A stretch of 64,000 nucleotides of DNA from Segatella copri (lineage in GTDB: Bacteria > Bacteroidota > Bacteroidia > Bacteroidales > Bacteroidaceae), in NCBI RefSeq assembly GCF_015074785.1, contig NZ_CP042464.1, forward strand, positions 744,001-808,000, given 5' to 3'. The translations under genes and the position numbers were made by a program. Of the stretch, positions 8,924 through 15,484 are shown one piece after another (position 1 is the first letter of the stretch; the number at the start of each line of letters is the position of its first letter). The notes beneath the pieces were generated by a model. It had not been told where the DNA came from and did not search any database. It was given only the letters and a program-made list of their open reading frames with translations.

Positions 8924-10083
8924 ACCAAGAACTGGTTGATGAGTTTGCTTACTCTGATGATATCTTCATCGTTGAGCGATGAGTTGCAAGGCAGACTCAG
9001 TTCTTCGTCAGCTATTCTCTTGGCTACCGGAAATTCCAGATGATTCATTTCCGGATAGCATGGCTGCAGATAGGGTGGGCGGAAGTAATGAATCTTTGTG
9101 CCGACCCCATTCTCAGCCAGGAAAGCTTTCAGTTGGTCTCGCTTCGGGGTAAGGAAAGGGAAGACGTGGAAAACATTTTCATGAGCAGGGGAGATGAGTT
9201 TCGCAGCGATGCATCTGTCCTTGATGCTGTCATCCAGATGCTCCAGGTATAGCTGTACCTGTCTGTGTCTTGCTTTCTGTTCGTTTTCAGGATATTGCAG
9301 TTTCACATACAGTACCGCAGCCTGAATCTCATCCATGCGCGAGTTGACGCCCTGATATCTGAAGATGCCGTCTTCTATCTTTCCATATTCGTGTAGTGAC
9401 ATGATGGCTTCCGCCAATTCCCTGTTATTGGTAGTTACAGCTCCCGCATCTCCCAATGCTCCCAGATTCTTGCTAGGATAAAAACTGTGGGCGGCAGCAT
9501 CCGAAAGATTTCCGGTATATCTTCTTTTCGATGGTTTTTCAGAAGAATCAGATAGAGTAGTGGAGCATCCGAATCCCTGCGCATTGTCTTCGAAAAGCAA
9601 GAGATGATGTTTCTTGCAGATTTCTGCAATCTTCGGAGTCCATGCCAGTTTGCCATAGAGATGAACAATCATGATGGCTTTGGTCTTCGGTGTGATTCGG
9701 GCTTCTATCAGTCGGTCATCTATCTGTAATGTATCGATATTGGCATCCACCAATACAGGTGTCAGTCCTACGCTGCTGATGGCAAGTACGGTAGCGAAAT
9801 AAGTGTTGGCAGGCACGATCACCTCATCATCTTTCTGCAACTTTCCGATAGCCAGTTCGCCCATCAGCATCAGTTTGAGCGCATCCGTCCCATTAGCGCA
9901 GCTGATGCAGTATTCAGTACCGATAAACTGTGCATACGATTTCTCAAACTTCTTTACGGCTTCGCCTTGCAGATACCATCCGCTGTTGACCACCTTGTTG
10001 ATAGCATCCTTTATCTCCTTCTCGTATGGCTTATTGATAGCCTTCAGGTCGAGATAAGGTATCTTCTTTATTTCTGTTTCCAT
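8920..10083 (-). CDS. DegT/DnrJ/EryC1/StrS sugar aminotransferase
   Basis: PLP-dependent aminotransferase acting on nucleotide-linked keto sugars, 387 residues, normal family length. Seen: GWYLQGEAVKKFE near the start, CISCANGTDALKL (cofactor loop), PANTYFAT, DNAQGFG (PLP-binding Asp) and YPSKNLGALGDAGA with the Schiff-base lysine. It presumably makes an amino sugar for the surface polysaccharide encoded upstream. It has a leader of about 185 nt that contains a strong terminator hairpin (10176-10215), so read-through is probably regulated. The exact sugar (3- or 4-amino deoxysugar) is not determinable. Confidence 0.9.
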   Translation of the reverse strand: METEIKKIPYLDLKAINKPYEKEIKDAINKVVNSGWYLQGEAVKKFEKSYAQFIGTEYCISCANGTDALKLMLMGELAIGKLQKDDEVIVPANTYFATVLAISSVGLTPVLVDANIDTLQIDDRLIEARITPKTKAIMIVHLYGKLAWTPKIAEICKKHHLLLFEDNAQGFGCSTTLSDSSEKPSKRRYTGNLSDAAAHSFYPSKNLGALGDAGAVTTNNRELAEAIMSLHEYGKIEDGIFRYQGVNSRMDEIQAAVLYVKLQYPENEQKARHRQVQLYLEHLDDSIKDRCIAAKLISPAHENVFHVFPFLTPKRDQLKAFLAENGVGTKIHYFRPPYLQPCYPEMNHLEFPVAKRIADEELSLPCNSSLNDEDIIRVSKLINQFLV

Positions 10084-10175
10084 TATTTCTTATGTGATGA
10101 TTTATACCAAGTGATAAAACTTGTTTCTATAAATAAAAACGGATGTTTTCTGGTTTTTATTATATGTGGAGGTAT

Positions 10176-10215
10176 AAAAAAGACAAGAGCAGCTATCTTC
10201 TCAGACAACTGCTCT
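10176..10215 (-). terminator. intrinsic terminator in the leader of the DegT gene
   Basis: On the minus strand the hairpin at 10215-10186 has arms AGAGCAGTTGTCT and AGATAGCTGCTCT (13 pairs, two wobble) around a GAGA loop, followed by TGTCTTTTTT. It lies between a minus-strand -7 box at 10275-10282 and the DegT start at 10083, so it is either a regulated attenuator or the 3' end of a small RNA of about 90 nt. Confidence 0.75.
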
Positions 10216-10274
10216 ACATTCAATAGGTATTAGTTTTCTTTAAGGTAAAAAGATTGTATTCAGGATAACGTTTG

Positions 10275-10303
10275 CAAAGGTACTAAAAAAAAATGAAACA
10301 AAA
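10275..10303 (-). promoter_or_regulatory. probable minus-strand promoter for DegT leader
   Basis: On the minus strand TACCTTTG (10282-10275) is a good -7 box. The nearest TTTTG (10303-10299) is 16 nt upstream, shorter than the usual 19-20. Predicted start is about 10268. Confidence 0.45.
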
Positions 10304-10410
10304 AAATAAAATGGCAACAAAATTACCATCAACTTAAAAAAAAGTTCTAAAAACCATTACGGAGTCTTTTCTATTTGTACGGGAAAACAGATTCTTATAT
10401 AAATATTGCC
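10304..10410. other. AT-rich spacer, nothing recognised
   Basis: Very AT-rich DNA between the DegT promoter and a minus-strand terminator. ATTTGTACGG at 10373-10382 is repeated at 10492-10501. No gene is supported. Confidence 0.5.
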
Positions 10411-10469
10411 AAATAAAAAGCTGTGAAATGGAAAAACTGTCACGAAACAGTCTTTTTCCCTTTCACAGC
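10411..10469 (-). terminator. long minus-strand hairpin terminator
   Basis: On the minus strand arms of 21-23 nt (10469-10447 and 10440-10420; GCTGTGAAAGGGAAAAA against TTTTTCCATTTCACAGC) close over a 6-nt loop and run into TTTTTATTT. It is a strong intrinsic terminator for a minus-strand transcript whose origin upstream is not evident. Confidence 0.7.
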
Positions 10470-10495
10470 GTTCGATGTCTAAAATATTTTGATTT

Positions 10496-10544
10496 GTACG
10501 GTTGAAATTACCCAACTGAGCCCTTTGGCCTGTTTCAACCATAC
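10496..10544 (-). other. conserved-looking stem upstream of terminator
   Basis: Arms 10496-10507 and 10533-10544 pair over 12 positions (GTATGGTTGAAA against TTTCAACCGTAC, minus strand). They enclose a smaller GGCC-AAAG-GGCT stem. With the terminator at 10411-10469 it would form a compact two-domain RNA of about 140 nt. An open frame of about 80 codons also crosses it, but no protein family is recognised. Confidence 0.45.
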
Positions 10545-10641
10545 AGTTCGCACCAATTTCTTCTGTAACTTTCGAGAATTGGATATATTTTTCAGCCTTT
10601 TATCGTTTAAAAGAATCTAAAAATCAATAATTGTAGTTTAC

Positions 10642-10662
10642 GAGTTCCCACTGTGGGAACTC
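10642..10662. promoter_or_regulatory. perfect 21-bp palindrome beside a promoter
   Basis: GAGTTCCCACTGTGGGAACTC is fully self-complementary. It covers the place where the -33 element of the promoter at 10682-10689 should be, so it could be an operator; a recombinase site or an RNA hairpin is also possible. Confidence 0.6.
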
Positions 10663-10681
10663 TCATTTATTTTATTTTTTG

Positions 10682-10689
10682 TATCTTTG
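10682..10689 (+). promoter_or_regulatory. -7 promoter box TATCTTTG
   Basis: A perfect Bacteroidales -7 box preceded by a T-rich tract and the palindrome at 10642-10662. Transcription would begin at about 10694 and run into a GC-rich hairpin region without a clear gene. Short frames there (RTLLPTLETPRQKQ then stop; MYGSLLPKANGGGDRR in another frame) look like remnants. Confidence 0.55.
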
Positions 10690-10852
10690 CACCGTGTGAC
10701 ACAGATTAGAACCTTATTACCTACTTTAGAGACGCCTCGACAAAAACAGTAATGTACGGATCTCTACTTCCGAAAGCCAACGGAGGCGGAGACAGGAGAG
10801 TTTATGCCCATAGCAAGAGAGCTATACAGCGCATTCTCAGCTCAGTGTTCAC

Positions 10853-10995
10853 GGTGACACGGTGACAGGGTGACACGAGTTTTTCAACATTTCGCCTCGC
10901 ACGCGGGCAGGCAGGAAAAATCAGGCCGAAAGTTCCTGCCTGCCCGCGCGAGAGTAAATCTTCAGAATTCCCTGTCACCTCTGTCACCCGTCACC
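10853..10995. repeat. GC-rich nested inverted repeat
   Basis: Outer arms hold tandem GGTGACA units (10853-10875) facing TGTCACC units (10972-10995). The inner hairpin pairs 10902-10917 with 10933-10948 over 16 perfect, GC-rich pairs (CGCGGGCAGGCAGGAA) around a 15-nt loop. The composition is far richer in G+C than the neighbours. The 61-codon frame on the minus strand is a by-product of the structure. Confidence 0.85.
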
Positions 10996-11004
10996 CAGAA
11001 GTAG

Positions 11005-11114
11005 GTTACTTACGATGCGAAAGTCAGTTACTTACGATACGAAAGTCAGTTACTTGCGATGCGAAAGTTAGTTACTTACGCCCCGTAATCCACTGGCTTA
11101 CGACGCGAATTACA
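11005..11114. repeat. 22-bp tandem repeat array, five copies
   Basis: Copies start at 11005, 11027, 11049, 11071 and 11093. The first three are nearly identical (GTTACTTACGATGCGAAAGT plus two bases); the last two are decayed. There are no unique spacers, so it is not a CRISPR array. Confidence 0.92.
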
Positions 11115-11242
11115 AGTGTTAACTCCTTTAAGATCAAACAAGCTATGGAGATAGAAGTTACATCAGGAGCAAACAGAGTCAGATCTGTTACCTTCATTTT
11201 TATGTTAATTCTTTAAAAAATCAATAAATAATCATCTATTTA

Positions 11243-11274
11243 TTTGCATATATAAAAGAATTACCATATCTTTG
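11243..11274 (+). promoter_or_regulatory. promoter of a small RNA
   Basis: TTTG at 11243-11246, exactly 20 nt of spacer, TATCTTTG at 11267-11274. It matches the consensus completely and is followed not by a gene but by about 75 nt ending in an intrinsic terminator. Confidence 0.8.
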
Positions 11275-11278
11275 CAAT

Positions 11279-11353
11279 CGGATAAAGGCTTCTTTATTCA
11301 GGATTGGGGTGTCCCCGGTCGGGAAAGGGTTACTTCACAGTGACTCTTTTTTT
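11279..11353 (+). ncRNA. candidate small RNA next to DUF3800 gene
   Basis: A predicted RNA of about 75 nt with three local hairpins: ATAAAG-GCTT-CTTTAT (11282-11297), GGGG-TGT-CCCC (11306-11316), and a terminator stem GGGTTACT-TCAC-AGTGACTC (11327-11346) running into seven T (11347-11353). It has its own consensus promoter and no start codon with a useful frame. It ends 3 nt before the stop codon of the convergent DUF3800 gene. From memory, structured RNA motifs located beside DUF3800 genes have been reported by comparative genomics; whether this belongs to one of them was not checked. Confidence 0.65.
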
Positions 11354-11356
11354 GTA

Positions 11357-12109
11357 TTATTTTCCTTGTTCTTTTGGGAAAATCTTCATACCATATACCT
11401 TTCCGTTTAATTGGAAGATATTCTTTTTCAGTACATCAAAAGCAAGATTCACTCCATTAGGATTCAAAACATGTCGAGTTACCGGATAAGCTATCAAGTC
11501 AGCAATCTGAAGTCCAATTATATTTTCAGATTTCCATCTCATGTCGAACTTTTTAAAAACTTTTTTCATTCGATGACTATCCACCCAATATGTTCCTCTG
11601 TCTAACAGCTGATTATAATAATTAAGAAGGGATGCATCTTCCTTTTTGCCACGTTTTTCGATAATGGTACAAAGTTCTATGTCAGTCAAACCAAGAGAGT
11701 CTAAATAAAACACGACTCTTTCCATGATATACGATAAAGACAACCCATATACATCATTCAGTTTACCATACTGCCTGATATATGGTTCTTTTAATATCGA
11801 GCAGCAAACTACGACATATCCATTATCTCCAAGTATATCATTAACACCCTGGAAGAATCGTTTTTTGACATCAAGGTCAAACAAAACCTCGAATCCATTT
11901 TGACACTTTCTTATATCCCGACTATGAAAAATAATATTTATATTGTTCCAGATTTCCTTTTTAAGGACATTGATTCGTTCTGTCAACACTTTGTCCTGTT
12001 CCTCGGAGACAACAATACCACAAAGTGTAAATATAGGGAATTGTGGGTCAAAACTTGCTAAGTTTTGATCTCCGCATTCATCAAGATACAATATAAATTT
12101 ATTCGCCAT
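11357..12109 (-). CDS. DUF3800 domain protein
   Basis: A 250-residue protein with the DUF3800 hallmarks: an N-terminal FILYLDECGDQNL (the D-E-x-G motif of the family), FHSRDIRK, and a C-terminal GLQIADLIAYPV (the Q-x-A-D motif). The family is thought to have an RNase H-like fold with these acidic residues as a metal site, but its activity is unproven. It has its own promoter (12131-12161), sits as an accessory gene between polysaccharide genes, and is convergent with a small RNA. Links to mobile elements, defence or toxin-antitoxin systems are possible but not shown here. Confidence 0.85.
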   Translation of the reverse strand: MANKFILYLDECGDQNLASFDPQFPIFTLCGIVVSEEQDKVLTERINVLKKEIWNNINIIFHSRDIRKCQNGFEVLFDLDVKKRFFQGVNDILGDNGYVVVCCSILKEPYIRQYGKLNDVYGLSLSYIMERVVFYLDSLGLTDIELCTIIEKRGKKEDASLLNYYNQLLDRGTYWVDSHRMKKVFKKFDMRWKSENIIGLQIADLIAYPVTRHVLNPNGVNLAFDVLKKNIFQLNGKVYGMKIFPKEQGK

Positions 12110-12130
12110 AATTTTTGCCTATTTAAAATG

Positions 12131-12161
12131 CAAAAATACAACTTTCTTTTCTATTTACAAA
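12131..12161 (-). promoter_or_regulatory. promoter of the DUF3800 gene
   Basis: On the minus strand TTTG (12161-12158), 19-nt spacer, TATTTTTG (12138-12131). Start predicted near 12127, giving a leader of about 17 nt. Confidence 0.7.
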
Positions 12162-12236
12162 GTTTGCTGAGATAAAATAACTTAAAAGATCGCTATGAAC
12201 AAGTATTCACCCCTTTATTGCATCAGTAGCTCATCA

Positions 12237-12923
12237 TTAGAATATTTTGCCAAACATAATGTTCACCAACGTTTTGAATAGAATCTTGACATCGAACCAC
12301 CAGGATCTGTGCTCCAGGTAGAAGAGGTCAAGACTTAGTCTTCTCAACATCTTCGGCATCGTATCCGTATATCCATTATATAAGGTAGCGTAAGAAGTCA
12401 CTCCTGGACGAATTTGGTAAAGAAAACGATATCGAGGATCATGCTCCATAATCTGGTCGATATAAAATTTGCGTTCTGGACGTGGACCAATAAACGCCAT
12501 GTCGCCCTTGGCTACGTTCCACAATTGTGGCAGTTCATCTAGATGATGTCTTCTAAGAAAAGCTCCAATGCGTGTCATGCGAGTTTCTCGTTCATGTTGG
12601 AAGAGTTGAGGACCATCTTTTTCTGCATCCACTTTCATACTTCTGAATTTATATATGTAGAAAGGTTTGGCGAATCGGCCGATTCTCTCTTGTTTAAAGA
12701 TTGCAGGTCCATTATCTTCTCTTTTTACGAGAAAATAGCACACAACAAATAGAGGTGAGAAAACTATTAAGCCAAAGATAGCTAATAGAAAGTCTCCCGC
12801 CCGTTTTACATTTCTTTCAAATTCTGTCATGCCATCAGCAATGAAACGTTCGTCAGCTACGTTATCATTTAATTCTATTTCGAATGGTATGTTCGTAGAC
12901 TTATTTCGTTGTACTCTGTTCAT
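12237..12923 (-). CDS. undecaprenyl-phosphate sugar phosphotransferase (priming enzyme)
   Basis: Bacterial sugar transferase of the WcaJ/WbaP catalytic type, which loads the first sugar-1-phosphate onto undecaprenyl phosphate at the inner membrane. 228 residues: cytosolic N-terminal tail, one hydrophobic re-entrant helix (FLLAIFGLIVFSPLFVVCYF, about residues 44-63), then the catalytic domain with FKQERIGRFAKPF, YKFRSMKVDAE, LDELPQLWNVAKGDM and GPRPERKFY. It has the short form with a single membrane segment. An IS1380-type element lies 31 bp upstream of its start, probably cutting it off from the glycosyltransferase gene at 14540-15352; expression may now depend on the IS or a local promoter. 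Confidence 0.93.
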   Translation of the reverse strand: MNRVQRNKSTNIPFEIELNDNVADERFIADGMTEFERNVKRAGDFLLAIFGLIVFSPLFVVCYFLVKREDNGPAIFKQERIGRFAKPFYIYKFRSMKVDAEKDGPQLFQHERETRMTRIGAFLRRHHLDELPQLWNVAKGDMAFIGPRPERKFYIDQIMEHDPRYRFLYQIRPGVTSYATLYNGYTDTMPKMLRRLSLDLFYLEHRSWWFDVKILFKTLVNIMFGKIF

Positions 12924-13015
12924 TTCGTTCTATTATGTTTTATTATCCTTAATTCCGCAACACTATAGTTTAACATTATTTATAAGTGCCTGAGCAACAA
13001 AAAGTTGCCCAGGAT

Positions 13016-13091
13016 TTTGCCATGTCAGAATTTTCACTTACCTTAGTGTTGCGAAAAGAAGACAAGCAAAACTCTAATATGACATGGCAAA
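13016..13091 (+). promoter_or_regulatory. inverted repeat sequestering the transposase start
   Basis: TTTGCCATGTCA (13016-13027) is perfectly complementary to TGACATGGCAAA (13080-13091), which contains the ATG at 13084. A second pair, CGCAACACTA in the terminal repeat (12956-12965) with TAGTGTTGCG (13044-13053), is possible. RNA reading in from outside could thus fold over the start codon. Confidence 0.65.
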
Positions 13092-14370
13092 GATACAAAT
13101 AAAATCTGAGAAACTCACTCCTTTTGGAGGAATTTTTTCTATTATGGAGCAATTTGATGCTCTTTTAGCTCAAACCATAGATTCCACCTTGGGATTGAGA
13201 TGCACTATGTTTGGTTATCAATATAGCGAAATTCTACGCTCTCTGATGTGCGTATATCTTTGTGGCGGCTCATGTATTGAGGATGTTACAACTCACTTGA
13301 TGAAACATTTGTCTCTTCATCCAACTCTTCGCACTTGCAGCGCAGACACCATATTGCGTGCTATCGAAGAACTGACTTGTAAGAACATCACCTATAAATC
13401 TGCTTCTGGCAACTCCTATGATTTCAATACTGCAGACAAGATGAACTGCTTATTGATCAAAGCCCTGCTTGCTACTGGTCAATTGAAATCCGGTCAAGAG
13501 TATGATTTTGACTTTGACCATCAGTTCATTGAAACAGAGAAGCATGATGCAAAACCAACCTACAAGAAGTTCCTGGGCTATAGTCCAGGTGTGGCAGTCA
13601 TTAACGACATGATTGTCGGTATTGAAAATAGAGACGGCAACACAAACGTGCGCTTCAACCAAAGAGAGACTTTGGAAAGAATCTTCAAGCGACTGGAGGC
13701 ATCAGAAGTATATATATCCCGTGCCCGCATGGATTGCGGCTCATGCTCGGAGGAAATCGTAGATATGGTAGAGGCTCATTGCAGGCATTTTTATATTCGT
13801 GCCAACAGATGCTCTTCCTTCTACGATTCCATGTTTGCCTTGACTGGATGGAAAACTGTTGAAATCAACGGTATTGAATTTGAGCTGAATTCCATCCTTG
13901 TTGAGAAATGGAAAGGAAAACCGTATCGTCTTGTCATACAGAGACAAAGGCGAATAGATGGAGATCTTGACATTTGGGAAGGCGAATATACCTACAGATG
14001 TATACTGACTAACGATTACAAGTCGAGTGCAAGAGACATCGTGGAATTCTACAATCTTCGTGGTGGCAAGGAACGCATCTTCGATGACATGAACAATGGC
14101 TTTGGCTGGAATCGATTGCCAAAATCGTTCATGGCACAGAATACTGTATTCCTGCTTATGACAGCTCTCATCAGAAACTTCTACAAAGCTATTATGCAGA
14201 GATTGAAAACCCATGAATTTGGATTGCGTGCCACCAGCAGAATCAAGACCTTTGTTTTCAAGTTCATCTCTGTTCCTGCGAAATGGATTAAGACATCACG
14301 TAGGCATGTATTGAATATTTACTCAGACAACAATGCTTATGCCAACCTGTTCAAGACAGACTTTGGTTAA
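13084..14370 (+). CDS. IS1380-family transposase
   Basis: DDE transposase of 428 residues. The N terminus LTPFGGIFSIMEQFD, followed by LRSLMCVYLCGGSCIEDV, and the stretch YNLRGGKERIFDDMNNGFGW (with the Y-x-x-R-G-x-x-E pattern of the last catalytic Glu) are typical of IS1380/IS4-like enzymes found in Bacteroidales. FDFDHQFI carries the likely first catalytic Asp. The frame is intact, so the element may be active. Start at ATG 13084 (MAKIQIKSEK). Confidence 0.92.
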   Translation: MAKIQIKSEKLTPFGGIFSIMEQFDALLAQTIDSTLGLRCTMFGYQYSEILRSLMCVYLCGGSCIEDVTTHLMKHLSLHPTLRTCSADTILRAIEELTCKNITYKSASGNSYDFNTADKMNCLLIKALLATGQLKSGQEYDFDFDHQFIETEKHDAKPTYKKFLGYSPGVAVINDMIVGIENRDGNTNVRFNQRETLERIFKRLEASEVYISRARMDCGSCSEEIVDMVEAHCRHFYIRANRCSSFYDSMFALTGWKTVEINGIEFELNSILVEKWKGKPYRLVIQRQRRIDGDLDIWEGEYTYRCILTNDYKSSARDIVEFYNLRGGKERIFDDMNNGFGWNRLPKSFMAQNTVFLLMTALIRNFYKAIMQRLKTHEFGLRATSRIKTFVFKFISVPAKWIKTSRRHVLNIYSDNNAYANLFKTDFG

Positions 14371-14539
14371 AGACCATGCTTTTCTGGTTAAACCAGCGTA
14401 TTACCTCAAGTCGCTTTATGGGGTAAGGGGATTTTGTGTCTGCGACATTTCTGTTGTGCAAGAAATATGTACAATAAAATGAATTTTGTCGCTTTGCAAG
14501 CAAAATCCCACTAAACCCTATAGGTTGCGGATTTGAGGA

Positions 14540-15352
14540 TTATAAAACGTTTAGAGTGCTCATATATTGTCTAGAGTCTAGTTTTCTTTTTAGAATTTTG
14601 CAACCATAGCTTGGTAGAAACAGCAGAAAGAAGTATAAGTATGCTTTCAGTGTGCTGAATTTCAGTATGGTTTCGTATACAGCTATGTTGTAGTGAATGA
14701 GTTGCATCTTTTTCCTGGAAACTGAATTCTTTCTTACACAATAGTAGGCTAGAGGCTTTTTGGTATAAGCGTAGCATATTTTGCATTGTTGAAGAATCTG
14801 AATAAACATAGCCCAATCCTGTCTTTTGCGGATAGTAGGCATATAGTATTTCTTCCCCAAAGCTTTTGTATCATAGATAGCTGTGAGACATCCGATTTTA
14901 TTGTCACGTTTTATCATTTTATACGTGATGCGGCGTGGCGGAATATTGATACCTATGGTCTCATAGTTAGAATTGCATATAAGATAAGTTGCACAGCAGA
15001 GAGCGCACTTCTTTTCTGACATGTAATTGATTTGGATTTCCAGTTTCTCAGGAATCCATCTGTCGTCGCAATCACAGAATGCGATGTATCTTCCTTCTGC
15101 TCTTTTGATACATGCGTTTCGGACATATCCCGGTCCATGGTTTTCTGAGAGTAGTTCTATTTTTACTCTCTTGTCTGCTTGGGCAAATTCCTTCAGAATC
15201 TTAATGGTATCTTCATCAGTAGATGCATCGTCAGTTATAATAAGCTCCAAATTATCGTATGTTTGTCTCAGTATACATTGAATGCTGTCAGCAAGAAATT
15301 TGCCGGCATTATAAGTAGGCATGATGACTGATACTAAGTCTTCTTTATTCAT
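14540..15352 (-). CDS. GT2 family glycosyltransferase
   Basis: A 270-residue GT-A fold transferase, cytoplasmic or membrane-associated. Seen: VSVIMPTYNAGKFLADSI at the N terminus, IITDDASTDED, and YIAFCDCDDRW holding the DxD metal/nucleotide motif. The C-terminal part ends with a hydrophobic stretch (YLYFFLLFLPSYG) that may anchor it. It adds one sugar to the polysaccharide repeat unit; donor and acceptor are unknown. It follows the frameshifted acyltransferase and precedes, across the IS element, the priming transferase. Confidence 0.92.
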   Translation of the reverse strand: MNKEDLVSVIMPTYNAGKFLADSIQCILRQTYDNLELIITDDASTDEDTIKILKEFAQADKRVKIELLSENHGPGYVRNACIKRAEGRYIAFCDCDDRWIPEKLEIQINYMSEKKCALCCATYLICNSNYETIGINIPPRRITYKMIKRDNKIGCLTAIYDTKALGKKYYMPTIRKRQDWAMFIQILQQCKICYAYTKKPLAYYCVRKNSVSRKKMQLIHYNIAVYETILKFSTLKAYLYFFLLFLPSYGCKILKRKLDSRQYMSTLNVL

Positions 15353-15484
15353 ATTATTCTATATGTTTATATATTATAACGCCACGTAACATGGATTATT
15401 GTTATGGTTGCTAAAAAATATTTGAAAAAAGATATTGCCCCTCTTTTTGACAAAGATGTATGTTTCCTCCTTATCTATCCTCTG

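Larger units (their letters stand above)
12955..14530 (+). mobile_element. IS1380-family insertion sequence
   Basis: A 1.58-kb element with one transposase gene. Imperfect terminal inverted repeats: CCGCAACACTATAGTTTA at 12955-12972 and, on the other strand, CCGCAACCTATAGGGTTTA at 14530-14512. Length, single-gene layout and transposase type fit IS1380. No clean 4-5-bp target duplication is seen (TAATT before, ATTTG after), so the exact ends may be off by a base or two. It lies between two polysaccharide genes of the same orientation. Confidence 0.85.

Noticed and set aside
10357-10542. 61-codon minus-strand frame (extended to about 80 codons without a start)
   Set aside because: It coincides with paired stems and a terminator; no known family and no promoter. 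Kept only as a possible alternative to the RNA reading.
10802-10987. 61-codon minus-strand frame in the GC-rich hairpin
   Set aside because: The frame coincides with the inverted repeats; composition and structure explain it better than coding.
11005-11114. Possible CRISPR array
   Set aside because: Units are adjacent with no spacers, only 22 bp long and decaying; no cas genes nearby.
11304-11489. 61-codon plus-strand frame across the small RNA and the DUF3800 3' end
   Set aside because: It crosses an intrinsic terminator and is antisense to a well-supported gene.
12955-14530. Target-site duplication of the IS element
   Set aside because: Flanks read TAATT and ATTTG; no exact 4-5-bp duplication could be set, so none is claimed.
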